From Bdellovibrio sp. (GTDB lineage Bacteria > Bdellovibrionota > Bdellovibrionia > Bdellovibrionales > Bdellovibrionaceae): a DNA stretch of 20,619 nt. Positions within the stretch are counted from its first letter, which is position 1, and every line of letters begins with the position of its first letter. Shown here piece by piece: positions 20,296-20,619 of this stretch. Below the pieces are notes generated by a model. It was given only the letters and a program-made list of their open reading frames with translations. It did no database searches and was not told the DNA's origin. The position numbers and the translations under genes are program-made. The stretch covers positions 1 through 20,619 of the forward strand of contig PSRN01000255.1 in the NCBI GenBank assembly GCA_003176075.1, in the 5' to 3' direction.

Positions 20296-20619
20296 ATGAG
20301 CCTCACCCCAACGACAAGCTTCGACTCCGCGGCGCGCACCCTCACCGATTGGTTTTTACAAAATCAAAGGGACCTTCCTTGGCGCAGCGATCCCGACCCT
20401 TACCGCATTTGGATTTCCGAGGTCATGTTGCAACAAACCACGGTCAATGCGGTGATTCCTTATTTCGAGCGTTTTGTCCGTCGTTTCCCGACCGTTGAGA
20501 TTCTGGCGCGGGCGGAGCTGCACGAGGTTCTCGATCACTGGTCCGGTCTGGGTTACTACTCACGGGCGCGCAATCTCCATCAAGCTTCACAAGAGCTCGC
20601 GGTCAGCGGTTTTTCAAAG
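20296..20619 (+). CDS. mutY: A/G-specific adenine DNA glycosylase, N-terminal part (runs off window)
   Basis: MutY removes adenine mispaired with 8-oxoguanine. The first 108 residues are present and in frame to the last base. They start MSLTPTTSFDSAARTLTDWF and contain the family block NQRDLPWRSDPDPYRIWISE. VMLQQTTVNAVIPYFERF follows (QQT near residue 47), then WSGLGYYSRARNLH with the helix-hairpin-helix entry. ATG 20296 is the only sensible start; no ribosome binding site is visible in front of it. The divergent ureohydrolase start leaves 28 nt, so the promoter must lie inside the neighbouring gene. The catalytic Asp and the iron-sulphur cluster region would lie beyond the window. Confidence 0.93.
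   Translation, partial: MSLTPTTSFDSAARTLTDWFLQNQRDLPWRSDPDPYRIWISEVMLQQTTVNAVIPYFERFVRRFPTVEILARAELHEVLDHWSGLGYYSRARNLHQASQELAVSGFSK

Noticed and set aside
1..20619. CRISPR array, tRNA, rRNA or riboswitch
   Set aside because: I saw no regularly spaced 25-40 nt repeats, no tRNA cloverleaf with a GTTCGA-type T-arm, no rRNA sequence and no recognisable riboswitch core on either strand.

Overview
The window reads as chromosomal DNA from a free-living Gram-negative bacterium of moderate G+C. The GlmU-GlmS cell-wall precursor pair, a degenerate histidine kinase with an NtrC-type sigma-54 regulator, several exported proteins of unknown function and an SNF2/SWIM gene pair would suit a Bdellovibrionota or other delta-proteobacteria-like lineage. 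That assignment is an inference from gene style; nothing here is phylogenetically decisive.

Layout. 1-57: tail of an IS30-like transposase running in from the left. 120-3397 (minus): glmU then glmS, an operon for UDP-GlcNAc synthesis. 3490-5885 (plus): a HAD-family phosphatase translationally coupled to a multidomain sensor histidine kinase whose ATP-binding domain lacks its lid. 5932-8751 (minus): an accessory block of a DUF4160/DUF2442 pair and an exported protein followed by a YpfJ-type zinc metallopeptidase; the last two look like one gene split by a frameshift. 8880-9021: a 22-nt exact copy of a piece of the kinase gene, a rho-independent terminator and a sigma-70-like promoter. 9022-10437 (plus): a sigma-54-dependent response regulator, plausibly the partner of the kinase 3 kb upstream. 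10264-10953 (minus): a gene remnant.

11025-12955 (minus): an AAA/DUF4143 ATPase with two perfect palindromes in its promoter region, preceded by a beta-carbonic anhydrase. 13108-16643 (plus): an SNF2-family helicase and a SWIM zinc-finger protein, with short tandem repeats at the start of the first gene and at the junction. 16.65-17.34 kb is a graveyard: an IS5-type transposase fragment, an unassigned fragment and a dienelactone hydrolase cut off after about 70 residues. 17366-18241 (minus): an exported membrane-associated protein of unknown function. 18398-20267 (minus): an agmatinase/arginase-family enzyme with an AlkB-like dioxygenase 4 nt downstream. From 20296 (plus): the start of mutY, which runs off the right edge.

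The core genes are glmUS, the carbonic anhydrase, the ureohydrolase gene and mutY. The blocks at 5.9-8.9, 10.3-12.2 and 16.6-17.3 kb look like accessory or decaying insertions. The best candidates for new biology are the lidless kinase with its separated regulator and the shared 22-nt repeat, the split exported metallopeptidase, and the palindrome-controlled DUF4143 ATPase. None is proven to be a new system by sequence alone.
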